DNA of 64,000 bases from Afipia sp. (GCA_024707075.1 JANQAK010000003.1:1984001-2048000); one strand, 5' to 3'. Counted from the stretch's first letter, positions 35,395-45,609 are shown. Notes: generated by a model not told the origin, from the sequence alone. A program made the numbers and translations.

Positions 35395-35847
35395 CTACTC
35401 GTTCGCCATGCCGGGCGATGCGAAGCGCTCGCGGATGCGCTGCCGCAGGCTGTCCCGGACATGCCGGTAAGCATCGAGCTGCAATTCGCGGCGGCCCTCG
35501 ACGCCGACCGGATCCGGCGTCGGCCAGTATTCCACGTCGGTCGCGGACGTCGTGGTCAGTTGCAGCGCCTTGTGGTGCGCCTCGGGGGACAGCGTGATGA
35601 TGAGGTCGAAGTTAAGTCCCTCCCAGTCTTCGAGGTCCTCGACGGTCCACGGCTTGTGGTTTGAAATATCGAGACCGATTTCCTTCATCACCGCGACGGC
35701 GAACGGATCGAGGTCGGCCTTGCTGACGCCCGCCGACTGCACATAGAGCCCGCGCGGAACCAGATGCCGCAAGAGCGCCGCCGCCGTCGGAGAGCGGACG
35801 CTGTTCTGTCCGCAAACGAAGAGAACGGCCTGCGGAGAACGCGCCAT
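35395..35847 (-). CDS. Low-molecular-weight phosphatase family protein
   Basis: A 150-residue protein of the LMW protein-tyrosine phosphatase/arsenate reductase fold. The P-loop CGQNSVRS gives the CX5R signature (Cys12, Arg18), and a later PDPVGVEG loop contributes the general acid aspartate. It may dephosphorylate proteins or act on arsenate; the family member next to UPF0262 and hisD in Rhizobiales is uncharacterised. It is in the conserved order hisD / UPF0262 / phosphatase. Confidence 0.88.
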   Translation of the reverse strand: MARSPQAVLFVCGQNSVRSPTAAALLRHLVPRGLYVQSAGVSKADLDPFAVAVMKEIGLDISNHKPWTVEDLEDWEGLNFDLIITLSPEAHHKALQLTTTSATDVEYWPTPDPVGVEGRRELQLDAYRHVRDSLRQRIRERFASPGMANE

Positions 35848-35954
35848 ATGTCAGGCTCGCCCGCGGATGACACGACGGGAGTCCGCGCGCGCGCTCCTCA
35901 CGCGTTTTAACCCGCGCACGATTTGATCCGAAAACCGGCTTCCGCTTTCCGGGG

Positions 35955-36464
35955 TCATGCGCCTCCCCCTTCGCCCTTCCAGTGCAGAACCGAAATCAGC
36001 GTGAACAGCCGCCGCGCGGTCTCGAAATCGACCCGCACCTTGCCTTCAAGCCGTTCCATCAGGGTGCGTGAGCCTTCGTCGTGAACGCCCTTTCGGCCCA
36101 TATCGATGGCTTCGATCTTGTCCGGGGTCGCGGTGCGGATCGCCTGATAGTAACTGTCGCAGATCATGAAGTAGTCCTTCACGATCCTGCGGAACGGCGT
36201 CAGCGACAAGAGATGCACGACCACCGGCGAGCCGTCCTCGTGCCGGATATCGAACATCAGGCGGTTGCCGGTGATGCCGATATGCAGCGTGAACGGGCCG
36301 GTGAAGTTGCCCTCCGGCACGAACAGGTTCTTCTCGATCAGGTCGTAAATCGCGATGGCGCGCTCGTGTTCGATATCAGGCCCCGACCGCCCGATGGATT
36401 CCTCATCGAGCGTCACCGCGACCACGCGGTTACTGGAATCGTCGCCTGGCGCGGGCTTGGTCAT
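35955..36464 (-). CDS. UPF0262 family protein
   Basis: A 169-residue protein matching UPF0262, an uncharacterised family restricted mainly to Alphaproteobacteria. Recognisable stretches are [52 protein letters not shown] and [11 protein letters not shown]. It overlaps the end of hisD by four bases (ATGA), so it is translationally coupled to histidine biosynthesis, though its role is unknown. Confidence 0.93.
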   Translation of the reverse strand: MTKPAPGDDSSNRVVAVTLDEESIGRSGPDIEHERAIAIYDLIEKNLFVPEGNFTGPFTLHIGITGNRLMFDIRHEDGSPVVVHLLSLTPFRRIVKDYFMICDSYYQAIRTATPDKIEAIDMGRKGVHDEGSRTLMERLEGKVRVDFETARRLFTLISVLHWKGEGGGA

Positions 36465-37756
36465 GACAAATTAAGCCGCAATCCCACCGACCGCGCATGG
36501 GCATCGAGGCCTTCGGCCTTGCCTAGCGTCATCGCAGCCGGTCCCAGCGCACGGAGCTGATCCGGCCCGCATTTCAGGATCGAGGTCCGCTTCATGAAAT
36601 CGAGCACGCCGAGGCCGGACGAGAAACGCGCCGAACGCGCCGTCGGCAACACGTGGTTCGATCCGCCGACATAATCGCCGATGGCTTCCGGCGTGTGCGC
36701 GCCCAGGAAAATCGCCCCGGCATTGCGGATGCGCGCGCTGATGCTGTCGGGATCGACGGTCACGATCTCCAGATGTTCGGCGGCGATGGCGTTGGCGAGC
36801 GTCACCGCCTCCTCGATCGCCTTCACGATGATGATCGCGCCGAAATCGTTCCACGAGGCGCGCGCGATGTCGGCGCGCGGCAGCGTTGTCAGTTGCGCCT
36901 CGACAGCGCGCTCCACATCGTTCGCCAGCGCCTCGTCGTCGGTGATGAGGATCGACTGTGCATTGACGTCGTGCTCGGCCTGCGCCAGCAGATCGGCTGC
37001 GATCCAGTTGGCGTTGGCGCTGCGATCCGCGATCACCAGCACCTCGGACGGACCGGCGATCATGTCGATGCCGACCTTGCCGAACACCAGGCGCTTGGCG
37101 GCAGCCACATAGGCGTTGCCGGGGCCGACGATCTTGGCCACCGGCTTGATGGTCGCGGTGCCATAGGCCAGCGCCGCCACCGCCTGCGCGCCGCCGACGC
37201 GGTAGATTTCCGACACGCCGCCGAGTTGCGCCGCCGCCAGCACCAGCGGATTGAGCTTGCCGTCCGGCGACGGCACCACCATCACCACGCGCTCCACGCC
37301 CGCGACCTTCGCAGGCACGGCGTTCATCAGCACCGACGACGGATAGGCGGCAGTGCCGCCCGGAACATAAAGTCCGACCGCCTCGATGGCGCTCCAGCGC
37401 CAGCCGAGTTCGACACCGGCCGCGTCCGTGAAGCGTTCGTCCTTCGGCAATTGGCGCTGATGGAAGGTCTCGATGCGGTCGCGCGCGAACCTCAACGCGT
37501 CGAGCGTCGCGGCGTCGCAGGATTTCACCGCCGCATCGATCTCCGCAGCCGTGATCCGCAAGCCGCCCGCCTCGATATCCAGCCGGTCGAACTTCTTCGT
37601 CGCCGCGATCAGCGCCGCATCACCGTGCTTAGCAACATCATCGACGATGGCGCGCGCGGCTGCGTCGATGTCGGCGGAAACTTCCCGCTTCATGTCGAGA
37701 AAGGCGTTGAAGCGCCCGGTGAAATCGGCGCTGTGGCTGGTGAGGCGGATGGGCAT
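36461..37756 (-). CDS. hisD: Histidinol dehydrogenase
   Basis: A 431-residue zinc enzyme that makes the last two oxidations of histidine biosynthesis (L-histidinol to L-histidine with NAD). Key stretches are [34 protein letters not shown], the zinc-site region [11 protein letters not shown], the catalytic AAEHLEIVT and [13 protein letters not shown]. The ATG at 37756 (MPIRLTS) fits the family N-terminus better than the longer frame from 37816. Length is typical. Confidence 0.96.
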   Translation of the reverse strand: MPIRLTSHSADFTGRFNAFLDMKREVSADIDAAARAIVDDVAKHGDAALIAATKKFDRLDIEAGGLRITAAEIDAAVKSCDAATLDALRFARDRIETFHQRQLPKDERFTDAAGVELGWRWSAIEAVGLYVPGGTAAYPSSVLMNAVPAKVAGVERVVMVVPSPDGKLNPLVLAAAQLGGVSEIYRVGGAQAVAALAYGTATIKPVAKIVGPGNAYVAAAKRLVFGKVGIDMIAGPSEVLVIADRSANANWIAADLLAQAEHDVNAQSILITDDEALANDVERAVEAQLTTLPRADIARASWNDFGAIIIVKAIEEAVTLANAIAAEHLEIVTVDPDSISARIRNAGAIFLGAHTPEAIGDYVGGSNHVLPTARSARFSSGLGVLDFMKRTSILKCGPDQLRALGPAAMTLGKAEGLDAHARSVGLRLNLS

Positions 37757-37867
37757 TCCAGGGTCCGGCAAATCTTGAAAGACGTCGTGATTGGCGCGAT
37801 GCCGGATCACCGTCAACCCATAACACTCCTGACGTCGAACCGCGAGCGGGACGGCGCAGATTGATGG

Positions 37868-38350
37868 CTAAATGTCTGTGTCCGCTGGCAGATCGCGCCC
37901 GGCCGCCGGATCGGCGGTGAACGCGTCCGGGCCGAGATCGGCCAGTTCGCATTCGAGGCATTCGACCTCCAACCGCAACATCCCGCCGCTGGCGAACAGC
38001 AGCAGCACCTCACCGCCGGGCTTCTTGCCCGGGTAAAACTCCAACCCAAGCAGGGTGAGCGCCAGTTCCGATGCCGCCATGTCGATGTCGCGCGACCGGC
38101 ACGACAGCACGCGGTCGAACCGGAGCGCCGAAATCAGCCGGCGCGGCTCGCACTGGCCCGCGAGAATTTCCTCGCAATCCGGCCGGCGCATGCCGATGAC
38201 GAGACGATTTTCCGCCGGCCGCCAGAGGATGTCACCGGCGACCACCGCGGCGTCCTGAACATGCGCCGAGATCACCGCGAGATCGTCTTCGTCGAGGGCC
38301 GCGAGCTTGCGTTGAGTGACCTTGTGCTGAGACGCTTTGTTCTGAGACAT
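37868..38350 (-). CDS. DUF2948 family protein
   Basis: A 160-residue cytoplasmic protein that matches DUF2948 in position and sequence style (KLAALDEDDLAVISAHVQDA; LVIGMRRPDCEEI; LLFASGGMLRLEVECLEC). It is encoded between murA (22-base gap) and hisD, the order seen in many Alphaproteobacteria. Its function is unknown. The ATG at 38350 starts the conserved part. Confidence 0.9.
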   Translation of the reverse strand: MSQNKASQHKVTQRKLAALDEDDLAVISAHVQDAAVVAGDILWRPAENRLVIGMRRPDCEEILAGQCEPRRLISALRFDRVLSCRSRDIDMAASELALTLLGLEFYPGKKPGGEVLLLFASGGMLRLEVECLECELADLGPDAFTADPAAGRDLPADTDI

Positions 38351-38372
38351 GGCCCCGCCTTGAAATGTTAGA

Positions 38373-39662
38373 TTACCCGCTGATGCGCTCGATGGTGGCG
38401 CCGCAGGCCGACAGTTTTTCTTCGAGCCGCTCGAAGCCGCGGTCCAGATGATAGATGCGGTTGACCATGGTCTCGCCTTCGGCGGCAAGGCCCGCGATTA
38501 CCAGCGACACCGAGGCGCGCAGGTCGGTCGCCATCACCGGCGCACCGCGCAGCTTCGAGATGCCCTCGATGGTAGCGGTCTCGCCGTCGAGATGGATTCG
38601 CGCACCGAACCGCGCCAGTTCCTGAACGTGCATGAAACGGTTTTCGAAGATCGTCTCGGTGATGTGCGACGATCCCTTCGCGCACGCCATCAGCGCCATG
38701 AGCTGCGCCTGCAAGTCGGTCGGGAAACCGGGGAACGGCGCGGTGGAAACCGTGACCGGCCTGATGCCCGCGCCGTTGCGTGAGACGCGGATGCCTTCAT
38801 TGTTCGGCGTGATCGTCGCGCCGGCTTCCGTCAGCACGTCGAGCGCCGATTGCAGCAGTTCGGGCCGCGCGCCGGCCAGTTGCACGTCGCCGCCGGTCAT
38901 CGCCACTGCCATGGCGTAGGTGCCGGTCTCGATGCGGTCCGGCAGCACGGTGTGCCGCGCGCCGTGCAGCTTGGCGACGCCTTCAATGACGATGCGCGGC
39001 GAGCCGGCACCGGTGATCTTCGCGCCCATCTTGTTCAAGCAGTCGGCGACATCGACGATCTCCGGCTCGCACGCCGCGTTGGTGATGACCGTCGTGCCTT
39101 TCGCGAGGGTCGCAGCCATCAGCGCCACATGGGTGCCGCTGACGGTCACTTTGGGAAAATCGATCTCCGCGCCGACGAGGCCGCCGGGCGCTTTCGCGAT
39201 CACGTAACCACCGTCGATCTGAATCTCGGCGCCGAGTTTTTCCAGCGCCATGATCAGCAGGTCGACAGGCCGGGTGCCGATGGCGCAGCCGCCAGGCAGC
39301 GAGACTTTCGCCTCCCCCATTCGCGCCAGCAGCGGCGCGATCACCCAGAAGCTGGCGCGCATGGTGGAGACCAGTTCATAGGGCGCGGTGGTGTCGATGA
39401 TGTTGGCTGCGGAAATATGCAGGGTCTGGCCCTGATATTCGTGGTCGCCGGGGCGCTTGCCCGCCGACATGATGTCGATGCCGTGGTTGCCGAGAATGCG
39501 CTGCACCTGCGCAACGTCAGCCAGACGCGGCACGTTGTCGAGAATCAGGGTCTCTTCGGTCAGAAGGCTGGCAATCATCAACGGCAGGGCAGCGTTCTTC
39601 GCGCCCGAGATCGGGATCGTGCCATTGAGTTTATTGCCGCCGACGATGCGAATGCGATCCAT
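38373..39662 (-). CDS. murA: UDP-N-acetylglucosamine 1-carboxyvinyltransferase
   Basis: A 429-residue cytoplasmic enzyme that adds phosphoenolpyruvate to UDP-GlcNAc, the first committed step of peptidoglycan synthesis. It starts [20 protein letters not shown] with the catalytic Lys and Asn region (SGAKNAALP), and has the active-site loop [15 protein letters not shown] whose cysteine is the fosfomycin target. [12 protein letters not shown] and NRFMHVQEL also match MurA. The start at 39662 gives the normal length. Confidence 0.97.
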   Translation of the reverse strand: MDRIRIVGGNKLNGTIPISGAKNAALPLMIASLLTEETLILDNVPRLADVAQVQRILGNHGIDIMSAGKRPGDHEYQGQTLHISAANIIDTTAPYELVSTMRASFWVIAPLLARMGEAKVSLPGGCAIGTRPVDLLIMALEKLGAEIQIDGGYVIAKAPGGLVGAEIDFPKVTVSGTHVALMAATLAKGTTVITNAACEPEIVDVADCLNKMGAKITGAGSPRIVIEGVAKLHGARHTVLPDRIETGTYAMAVAMTGGDVQLAGARPELLQSALDVLTEAGATITPNNEGIRVSRNGAGIRPVTVSTAPFPGFPTDLQAQLMALMACAKGSSHITETIFENRFMHVQELARFGARIHLDGETATIEGISKLRGAPVMATDLRASVSLVIAGLAAEGETMVNRIYHLDRGFERLEEKLSACGATIERISG

Positions 39663-39854
39663 GCCCAACCTGCCCTGTTCCGGATAATGGCTTTTAGCGC
39701 GTTTCGAGGGGGTGGAAACCGCGCGCCGGGCGCCCAAAAGCCCGGCACATCAGCTTAATACCTTAAAAATCGCTCGAATTGTGTCGATATGGCCCCCGCT
39801 GGAGCGGCTTTTCGGGCGATCCACGTCCGACGGTCGCTTTTGGCCACGTGGACT

Positions 39855-40514
39855 TCAGACTTTCCGGAAATCCTCGCTCTCGAGAATCCTTTTGGGATAG
39901 CCGCGCTTCGCCACGGCCAGCATGGCGCGACCGATCTCTTCGGTGGTGGTGACGTATTTTGGCGCGACCCGATGCAGCAGCGCCCATAGCGGCGCTGTGA
40001 CGACGTAGATTGCGTTAACCCATGCGGTCTTCGACCGCGCACCATGCAGCGGCTGGATCGCACCGGGTCGGAACATGTAGGCCGCCCTGAACGGCAGCTT
40101 GAGCAGGTCGTTCTCGGTCTTGCCCTTGACGCGCGCCCACATCACCCGGCCCTGCTCGGTGCTGTCGGTGCCCGCGCCGGTCACGTAGATAAACGTCATG
40201 GCGAGATTGAGCCGCGCCAGCGCCCGCGCCGCCGCCAGCGTGATGTCGTACGTCACGCGGCGATAGCCGTCCTCGCTCATGCCTAGCGACGAGATACCGA
40301 GACAGAAGAAGCAGGCGTCATAGCCCGTCATGTCTTTTTCGATGGCGGAGAAGTCCAGCATGTCCGCATGCACGATCTCGCGCAGCTTCGGATCGTGCTG
40401 CCCGGTCGCACTGCGGCCGACGGTCAAAACCTGCGCGACGTCGGGATCGAGCAGGCATTCACGCAGAACGCCCTGCCCGACCATGCCGGTCGCGCCGAAG
40501 ACAATGACTTTCAT
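39855..40514 (-). CDS. NAD(P)-binding atypical SDR / epimerase-like protein
   Basis: A 219-residue Rossmann protein with the nucleotide motif GATGMVGQGVLRECL at the N-terminus and YVTGAGTDSTEQG mid-protein, where the usual YxxxK is not obvious; KGKTEND follows and may hold the lysine. It resembles uncharacterised atypical SDR proteins and may bind NADP without being a classical dehydrogenase. It shares direction with the membrane protein gene at 40540 (25-base gap). Confidence 0.85.
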   Translation of the reverse strand: MKVIVFGATGMVGQGVLRECLLDPDVAQVLTVGRSATGQHDPKLREIVHADMLDFSAIEKDMTGYDACFFCLGISSLGMSEDGYRRVTYDITLAAARALARLNLAMTFIYVTGAGTDSTEQGRVMWARVKGKTENDLLKLPFRAAYMFRPGAIQPLHGARSKTAWVNAIYVVTAPLWALLHRVAPKYVTTTEEIGRAMLAVAKRGYPKRILESEDFRKV

Positions 40515-40539
40515 CGACGCTCCAATTCTCAGGCGCGCT

Positions 40540-41025
40540 TCACGCCGTCTTGAATCGCCTGATGCCAAGCACGATCAGGAAAATGAAAAACAGCAGCACA
40601 ATCCCTTGCGTGATCGCGAACGGCGGCTCCGATCCGGTCGGCGCATAGACATTCAGCAACGCGACCTTCTGGAACGACTGCGCGATCAGCACGAACACGT
40701 TGAACCACAATGCCAGCATCGCGGTCACGACATAGACCGTCCGCCAGATCCCGGCGAGAGCCTTGCCATAGAGCGCGTAGACAGCGATCGCCAGCAATAC
40801 CAGCGAGATGATGGCGACGACGTGCGACGGCAGAATCTTCGTGAAGGGAAACAGGAAGCCGGTCGCGCTGGTGAGAACGGTCAGGACGAGGAACCATGCC
40901 GTCCAGCCGGGCAGCCTGTTCGATGCGAGTATGCCGCCCGCAACAATAAAACCAAGAGCGATCGCAATCATGCTGATGATGAGATGGAAAACCGTAAAAC
41001 CGGCCAACGACATGCCTAAAATCAT
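40540..41025 (-). CDS. Four-helix membrane protein of unknown function
   Basis: A 161-residue, very hydrophobic inner-membrane protein with four or five predicted helices (for example LIISMIAIALGFIVAGGIL, VVAIISLVLLAIAVYALYG, AITQGIVLLFFIFLIVLGI). No catalytic motif is seen. It is upstream of the SDR-like gene in the same direction and may form a two-gene unit with it. Confidence 0.8.
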   Translation of the reverse strand: MILGMSLAGFTVFHLIISMIAIALGFIVAGGILASNRLPGWTAWFLVLTVLTSATGFLFPFTKILPSHVVAIISLVLLAIAVYALYGKALAGIWRTVYVVTAMLALWFNVFVLIAQSFQKVALLNVYAPTGSEPPFAITQGIVLLFFIFLIVLGIRRFKTA

Positions 41026-41155
41026 GATGCATCCCCTTTTAGAACTGCTCCAAGGCTACAACATGCCTGCAGCAGCGCAACAGGGCTTCGACGATCCGAT
41101 GACCGTTTTGTGTGAATGGTGTGGTTCTTTGAATCGCACGCAGCACAAGGAACGG

Positions 41156-42070
41156 TCACTGATTGAGAAAATCCACCAGCTTCGGAATCACCTGACCCGG
41201 CGCTTCCTCCATCAGCCAGTGCCCCGAGCCTTTGACGATGACGCCATCGACATTGGTCGCAACCAGCTTGCCCTGCTCGATCAGGAACACGCCGCCGGCT
41301 TTTTCGCCGGACAGAACCAGCATCGGCATCAGCAGTTTTGTTTTGGCGAACCCGGCGAAATCGTCCGCGTCCTTCTCGAAGGCGCGGAACACCTCGAAGC
41401 CCGCCTTCATGTGCCCCGGCTGCGCATAGGCTCGGGCGTAAAATTTCCGGTCCTTTTCCGAAATGGATTTCGCAGGGTTGGCGGCGAAGTCATTCCAGAA
41501 ATGTTCGAAGTAGATACGCTCGCGACCCTTGACCAGCGCCAGCGGCGTCTTGCCGTAGAAATGGAAGTGCCAGAGATCGCGCAGCAGCCAGACACTCTTC
41601 CAGTCGCCAACGCCGGGCAGGAAGGCGTCCATCAGCACGATGCGATCGACTTCCGCCGGGTATTGCGCGGCATAGGCATAGGCGACCATCAGCCCGATGT
41701 CGTGACCGACGATCTTCACTTTCGGATAGCCGAGGCTTTTCACCAGCGCGTGGATGTCCTGCGCCATTTCCTTCTTGGTGTAGCCACTCTCCGGCGCGGC
41801 GGATTTGCCGAAGCCGCGCAGGTCCGGCGCGATCACGGTGTGATTGTTCACAAGTCCCGGAAACAACGGCCGCCACATATGACTCGTCTCGGCGTAGCCA
41901 TGCAGCAGCACGACGGGATCGCCCTTGCCGGCAATCAGATAATGCAGTTTCACGCCGTTCACGTCAGCAAAGCGGCTCTGCGGCGCCTGCGCGACAGCGT
42001 CGCCCGACGATGTGAGAATGATCGACGACACCATCAGAAAGAAGGCCGCCATGATGCGGAAATAATGCAT
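41156..42070 (-). CDS. Exported alpha/beta hydrolase, epoxide-hydrolase-like
   Basis: A 304-residue hydrolase with a signal peptide (MAAFFLMVSSIILTSSGDAVAQA). The core fold shows the oxyanion motif LLHGYAETSHMW, PDLRGFGKS, the nucleophile elbow VGHDIG with an aspartate (haloalkane dehalogenase/epoxide hydrolase type), and the late histidine in KGSGHWLMEE. An Asp nucleophile predicts C-halogen or epoxide cleavage rather than ester cleavage. Location would be the periplasm. Substrate is unknown. Confidence 0.88.
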   Translation of the reverse strand: MHYFRIMAAFFLMVSSIILTSSGDAVAQAPQSRFADVNGVKLHYLIAGKGDPVVLLHGYAETSHMWRPLFPGLVNNHTVIAPDLRGFGKSAAPESGYTKKEMAQDIHALVKSLGYPKVKIVGHDIGLMVAYAYAAQYPAEVDRIVLMDAFLPGVGDWKSVWLLRDLWHFHFYGKTPLALVKGRERIYFEHFWNDFAANPAKSISEKDRKFYARAYAQPGHMKAGFEVFRAFEKDADDFAGFAKTKLLMPMLVLSGEKAGGVFLIEQGKLVATNVDGVIVKGSGHWLMEEAPGQVIPKLVDFLNQ

Positions 42071-42152
42071 TCTGAAATTCCTCTGAAAATCGAAACGTGA
42101 GCGTGAGGACGGCGAACGCCGTTGGCAAGCGCAGATAATCAGCAGGCGTGGC

Positions 42153-42455
42153 TTAGTAATAGCGCGGAATCGGACCGTTATGCGGCGTCTTCCGGTTCGA
42201 CAGGTCGAACATCACTTTATCCAAGTAACACCAGCCCCAGCCTTCCGGAGGATCATAGCCTTCGATAACGGGATGTTGGGTGGCATGGAAATGTTTCGTC
42301 GCATGTTTGTTGGGCAAATCGTCACAGCAGCCGACATGGCCGCAGGTTCGGCAAATCCGCAAGTGCAGCCAGACGTCGCCGGTTTTCAGGCACTCTTCGC
42401 ATCCGAGCGCGCTCGGCGTGACATCCCGGATGTCGGCGATGTGCTTGCAGGGCAT
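42153..42455 (-). CDS. UBP-type zinc finger protein
   Basis: A 100-residue protein consisting of a ZnF-UBP domain: zinc ligands in CKHI, CEECL, CRTCGHVGCCDDLPNKHATKH-like order (C3, H5, C19, C22, C35, C38, C43 and the following histidines), then GWGWCYLDKVMFDL. In eukaryotes this fold binds the ubiquitin C-terminus; in bacteria its ligand is unknown. The ATG at 42455 has AAAGGCGG upstream; a GTG at 42491 overlapping the flavoprotein stop is an alternative that would couple translation. It follows the cNMP flavoprotein gene directly. Confidence 0.87.
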   Translation of the reverse strand: MPCKHIADIRDVTPSALGCEECLKTGDVWLHLRICRTCGHVGCCDDLPNKHATKHFHATQHPVIEGYDPPEGWGWCYLDKVMFDLSNRKTPHNGPIPRYY

Positions 42456-42487
42456 GTGACCGCCTTTCAATGCGAGCGTCGCGCGCT

Positions 42488-44205
42488 TCACGATTCCGCC
42501 GTCTGAACAACTGGCGCCGGTTTGGCACCGAGAAACCCGTGCAGCGCAGCCACCACCTGCGCGCCCTCGCCGATCGCGCCGCCAACGCGCTTCACCGAAC
42601 CGGCGCGCACATCGCCGACGGCGAACACGCCCGGCACCGACGTCTCCAGTCCCGACACTGGCTGGCCATCCTCGCACTGCGCGCCCGTCACCACAAAGCC
42701 GGTGCGGTCGAGTTCAACGCCACACCCTTTCAGCCACCCGGTCGCGGGGTCCGCGCCGACGAACAGAAACACGTTGCTAACCTCGTGGGCCGTTTCAATG
42801 TTGGTCTTGCGATTGCGCCAGTGGACACGCGACAGGCCGCCGTCCGAACCCTCCAGCCTGACGATCTCGGTGTGAATCATCAGTTCGATATTCGGCGTGG
42901 CCATGATGCGATCGATCAGGTAGCGCGACATGCTGTCGGCCAGACCGCCGCTGCGGATCATCATGCGGACGCGCTTGGCATGTCCGGACAGAAACACCGC
43001 GGCCTGTCCGGCGGAATTGCCGCCGCCGACCAGGATAATATCCTGTTGCGCGCAGAGCCGTCCTTCGATCGGCGACGCCCAGTACCAGACGCCGCGTCCC
43101 TCGAACCTGTCGAGATTCGCAATGGCCGGCCGCCGGTAACGCGCGCCGCTGGCGACGACGATGGATTTCGCCTTCAGGAAATGTCCGCATTCGGTGGCAA
43201 GGCCGAATGCGCCATCACTTTTACTGCAGTCCAGCGATCGGGCTTCGACTGGAATCATCATGTCAGCGCCGAATTTCTGCGCCTGATTGTAGGCGCGCCC
43301 GGCGAGGGCCTGACCGGAGATGCCGGTCGGAAATCGAGATAGTTTTCGATCCGCGCGCTGGCGCCGGCCTGACCGCCGAAATGGCGCGCATCCAGCACCG
43401 CCACCGACAATCCCTCGGACGCCGCATACACGGCCGTGGCCAGCCCGGCAGGGCCGCCGCCAACAATGGCGACATCGTAGAGTTTGTCCTTGACGCTGCC
43501 GCCGATCATTCCCATCGCGTAGGCCAGTTCGGTTTCCGCAGGATTGCGCAGCACCGTTCCATCGGGACACACCACCAGCGGCAGATCGGCGGGCGATGGC
43601 GAATAGCGCGCGATCAGATCCGCTGCGTCCTTGTCGGTGGCAGGATCGAGCAAATGATAGGGACTGCCGTTGCGGGAGAGAAAGCCCTGGAGCCGCACCA
43701 CATCGCCCAGCGATGGCGAACCGATCAGCACCGGGCCGCCGACGCCACCCTGGATCAGATTGACACGGCGAAGGATCAGGGCACGCATGATGCGTTCGCC
43801 GAGATCGGCTTCGGCGACCAGCAGCGCGCGCAGACTGGCCGACGGAATGAGCAGCGTTTCCACATCGCCGTCCGCAGTGCCGTCCACCAGGGCACGGCGA
43901 CCTGAGAGTTGCGCCACCTCGGCCAGAAACTGGCCCGGCCCCTGCTCGATGACGGGGGAGACATGGCCGAGACCGTCGCGCTGAGTGATGGCGACGTGCC
44001 CCGAGAGCACGACGAACATGCCGGGACCGACCTTGCCGGTCTCGAACAGCCGCTCACCATCCTTGTAGCGCCGGATCTCACCGAACCGGCGCATGCGGTC
44101 GATCTCGGCATCGGTCAGCGTCGGGAATGTCTGCTCGTATCGCGGAAAGGCCTGCGTCGCGGACGCCGAAGGCGCGCTTTCCACTCCGATTGTATCTGCC
44201 GCCAT
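42488..44205 (-). pseudogene. cNMP-domain FAD-dependent oxidoreductase, one-base frameshift
   Basis: About 572 residues if restored. Residues about 25-140 are a cyclic-nucleotide-binding-type domain (RRYKDGERLFETGKVGPGMF); next a linker, then a thioredoxin-reductase-like flavoprotein with VAIVGGGPAGLATAVYAASEG and ILVGGGNSAGQAAVFLS. The first frame fails after ENYLDF; one more C at about 43329-43331 (TTCCG to TTCCCG on the coding strand) gives ENYLDFPTGISGQALAG, the conserved continuation. The CATC redox pair of true thioredoxin reductase is replaced by WASPIE, so it cannot be a classical TrxR. The indel is next to a C run and may be a sequencing error. Confidence 0.85.
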
Positions 44206-44319
44206 ACCTCTCGTGCCCTGCTGAACAAACTACAACGACCGAAGGGGCCGCCAGACCTTCAGGCTAGATCGTGTTTGCACCCGCGGCAATCAAGCAGGAA
44301 AGATGAGCAGTCCGGAACG

Positions 44320-44526
44320 CTATCCGTCGCGGTGGCGCGGAACTGCGGCTGGGTCCGGTACCGGCTCACGCGCCCTCGCATCGTCTTCCGGCGTAACGAT
44401 CGCCATGCCGGCGCGGCCTCGGGCCTGCGATTTGCGGCGCTTGAGGTTGTCGCGCAGCGCGGCTTTCAACCGCTCCTCCCGGACCGACCTTGCGTTCCGC
44501 TCCTTGTTGCCGACATCGTCCGACAT
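44320..44526 (-). CDS. Small basic conserved protein
   Basis: A 68-residue arginine/lysine-rich protein with the segment ERLKAALRDNLKRRKSQARG. Short proteins of this look recur in Bradyrhizobium relatives as uncharacterised conserved proteins (from memory, not searched). No domain is assigned. The ATG at 44526 is favoured; the longer frame upstream overlaps nothing conserved. Confidence 0.6.
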   Translation of the reverse strand: MSDDVGNKERNARSVREERLKAALRDNLKRRKSQARGRAGMAIVTPEDDARAREPVPDPAAVPRHRDG

Positions 44527-44630
44527 GACAGGCCCGCTTGCATGTTTCCTTGACCGGGATTGCCGGTGCAGGACTATGGCGCAATATCGGACAGGACGAT
44601 CCGGCAGGCAATGTGGACAGGGAGGACGTG

Positions 44631-45080
44631 ATGAGGACAGAGGCACCGGGACTGACACCTTCGGCGCAGGAGACGCTCGAGAGCTGGCATCGTTTTGTCG
44701 AGAGCCGGAATGTCGACGTGCTGCGGCCGCTTTTTGCCGAAACCACCGTGTTCCGTTCGCCGTTCGTCCACCTGCCCATTCCGGGACGTCCGGCCAGCCT
44801 GCTGATTCTCGGGGCGGTGGTGCAGATTTTCGAGAATTTCCGCTATCATCGCACTTTCGTGGCCGGACCGCACGATGTGGCGCTGGAATTCAGCGCCAAT
44901 ATCGGCGAACTGGACCTGAAGGGGATCGACCTGGTGAAATTCGAGGCCAGCGGCAAGATCATCGAATTCGAGGTGATGATCCGTCCTTTCAAGGCCTTGC
45001 AGGCGCTGAGCACGCAAATGAGCGAGCGGATCGGCCCGGAACTGGCGAAATACAAGCCAGCCAAGGCGGCCTCGGCCTGA
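44631..45080 (+). CDS. Nuclear transport factor 2-like (SnoaL-type) protein
   Basis: A 149-residue protein of the NTF2-like fold: an N-terminal helix pair (QETLESWHRFVESRNVDVL), the strand FRSPFVHLPI, and the strands FVAGPHDVALEFSANIG and KIIEFEVMIRPFKAL. Members include ketosteroid isomerases and polyketide cyclases, but many are non-catalytic binders. GGAGG lies five bases before the ATG. It is a single gene in front of tRNA-Thr. Confidence 0.85.
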   Translation: MRTEAPGLTPSAQETLESWHRFVESRNVDVLRPLFAETTVFRSPFVHLPIPGRPASLLILGAVVQIFENFRYHRTFVAGPHDVALEFSANIGELDLKGIDLVKFEASGKIIEFEVMIRPFKALQALSTQMSERIGPELAKYKPAKAASA

Positions 45081-45225
45081 GTCCGCCTGTTCCGTTCCGC
45101 CGAAACAGCGACGCTCCGTGCTTGCGCCGCCCATGGCCTTATGGCAAAGGAACGCGCGCCCTTAAGAGGCTTTTTAGCTGATTCACGTACACGGTACGTT
45201 CTTGGCTTTTTCTCGTCTGGCGTTC

Positions 45226-45300
45226 GCTGCCGTAGCTCAGTGGTAGAGCACTCCATTGGTAATGGAGAGGTCGACAGTTCAATCCTGTCTGGCAGCACCA
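45226..45300 (+). tRNA. tRNA-Thr (GGT), CCA encoded
   Basis: A 75-base cloverleaf starting GCTGCCG and ending GGCAGC-A-CCA. The D arm is TAGCTCAGTGGTAGAGCA, the anticodon loop TTGGTAA carries GGT for threonine, and the T arm contains AGTTCAATCCT. Confidence 0.95.
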
Positions 45301-45533
45301 GCCGCTTCCTTCGCTGGAAACATCTGAATTTCGACGCCTATTTCAGGCTTTGACGCGCGCTGGACGCCGGTTCGCGAGACGAGACGGAATCGCCCTCCGA
45401 GGCGACCTTTGCTCCTTTGACGGGCTCAGTCCCCACTGAGGACGGCCGAACATGCGAATTTTGTTGGAGCTGGTTCGACCTACAATTTCGAGCGGCTCCG
45501 ACGCCTTGCCGCAGCAATGCTCCGGTCGTGATC

Positions 45534-45609
45534 TGGAGGCCCAGCCCGGACTCGAACCAGGATATGAGGCGTTTGCAGCGCCTCCGCGTAACCATTCCGC
45601 CACCGGGCC
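45534..45609 (-). tRNA. tRNA-Cys (GCA), CCA encoded
   Basis: A 76-base minus-strand gene starts GGCCCGG and ends CTGGGCC-T-CCA. It has the U73 discriminator typical of tRNA-Cys. The anticodon stem AGGCG/CGCCT holds the loop CTGCAAA with anticodon GCA, and the T arm contains GGTTCGAGTCC. It is one or two bases longer than the usual tRNA-Cys, with an extra base between the D and anticodon arms. Confidence 0.85.

Noticed and set aside
36653-37864. Plus-strand frame of 403 residues
   Set aside because: It is antisense to hisD, a strongly conserved gene.
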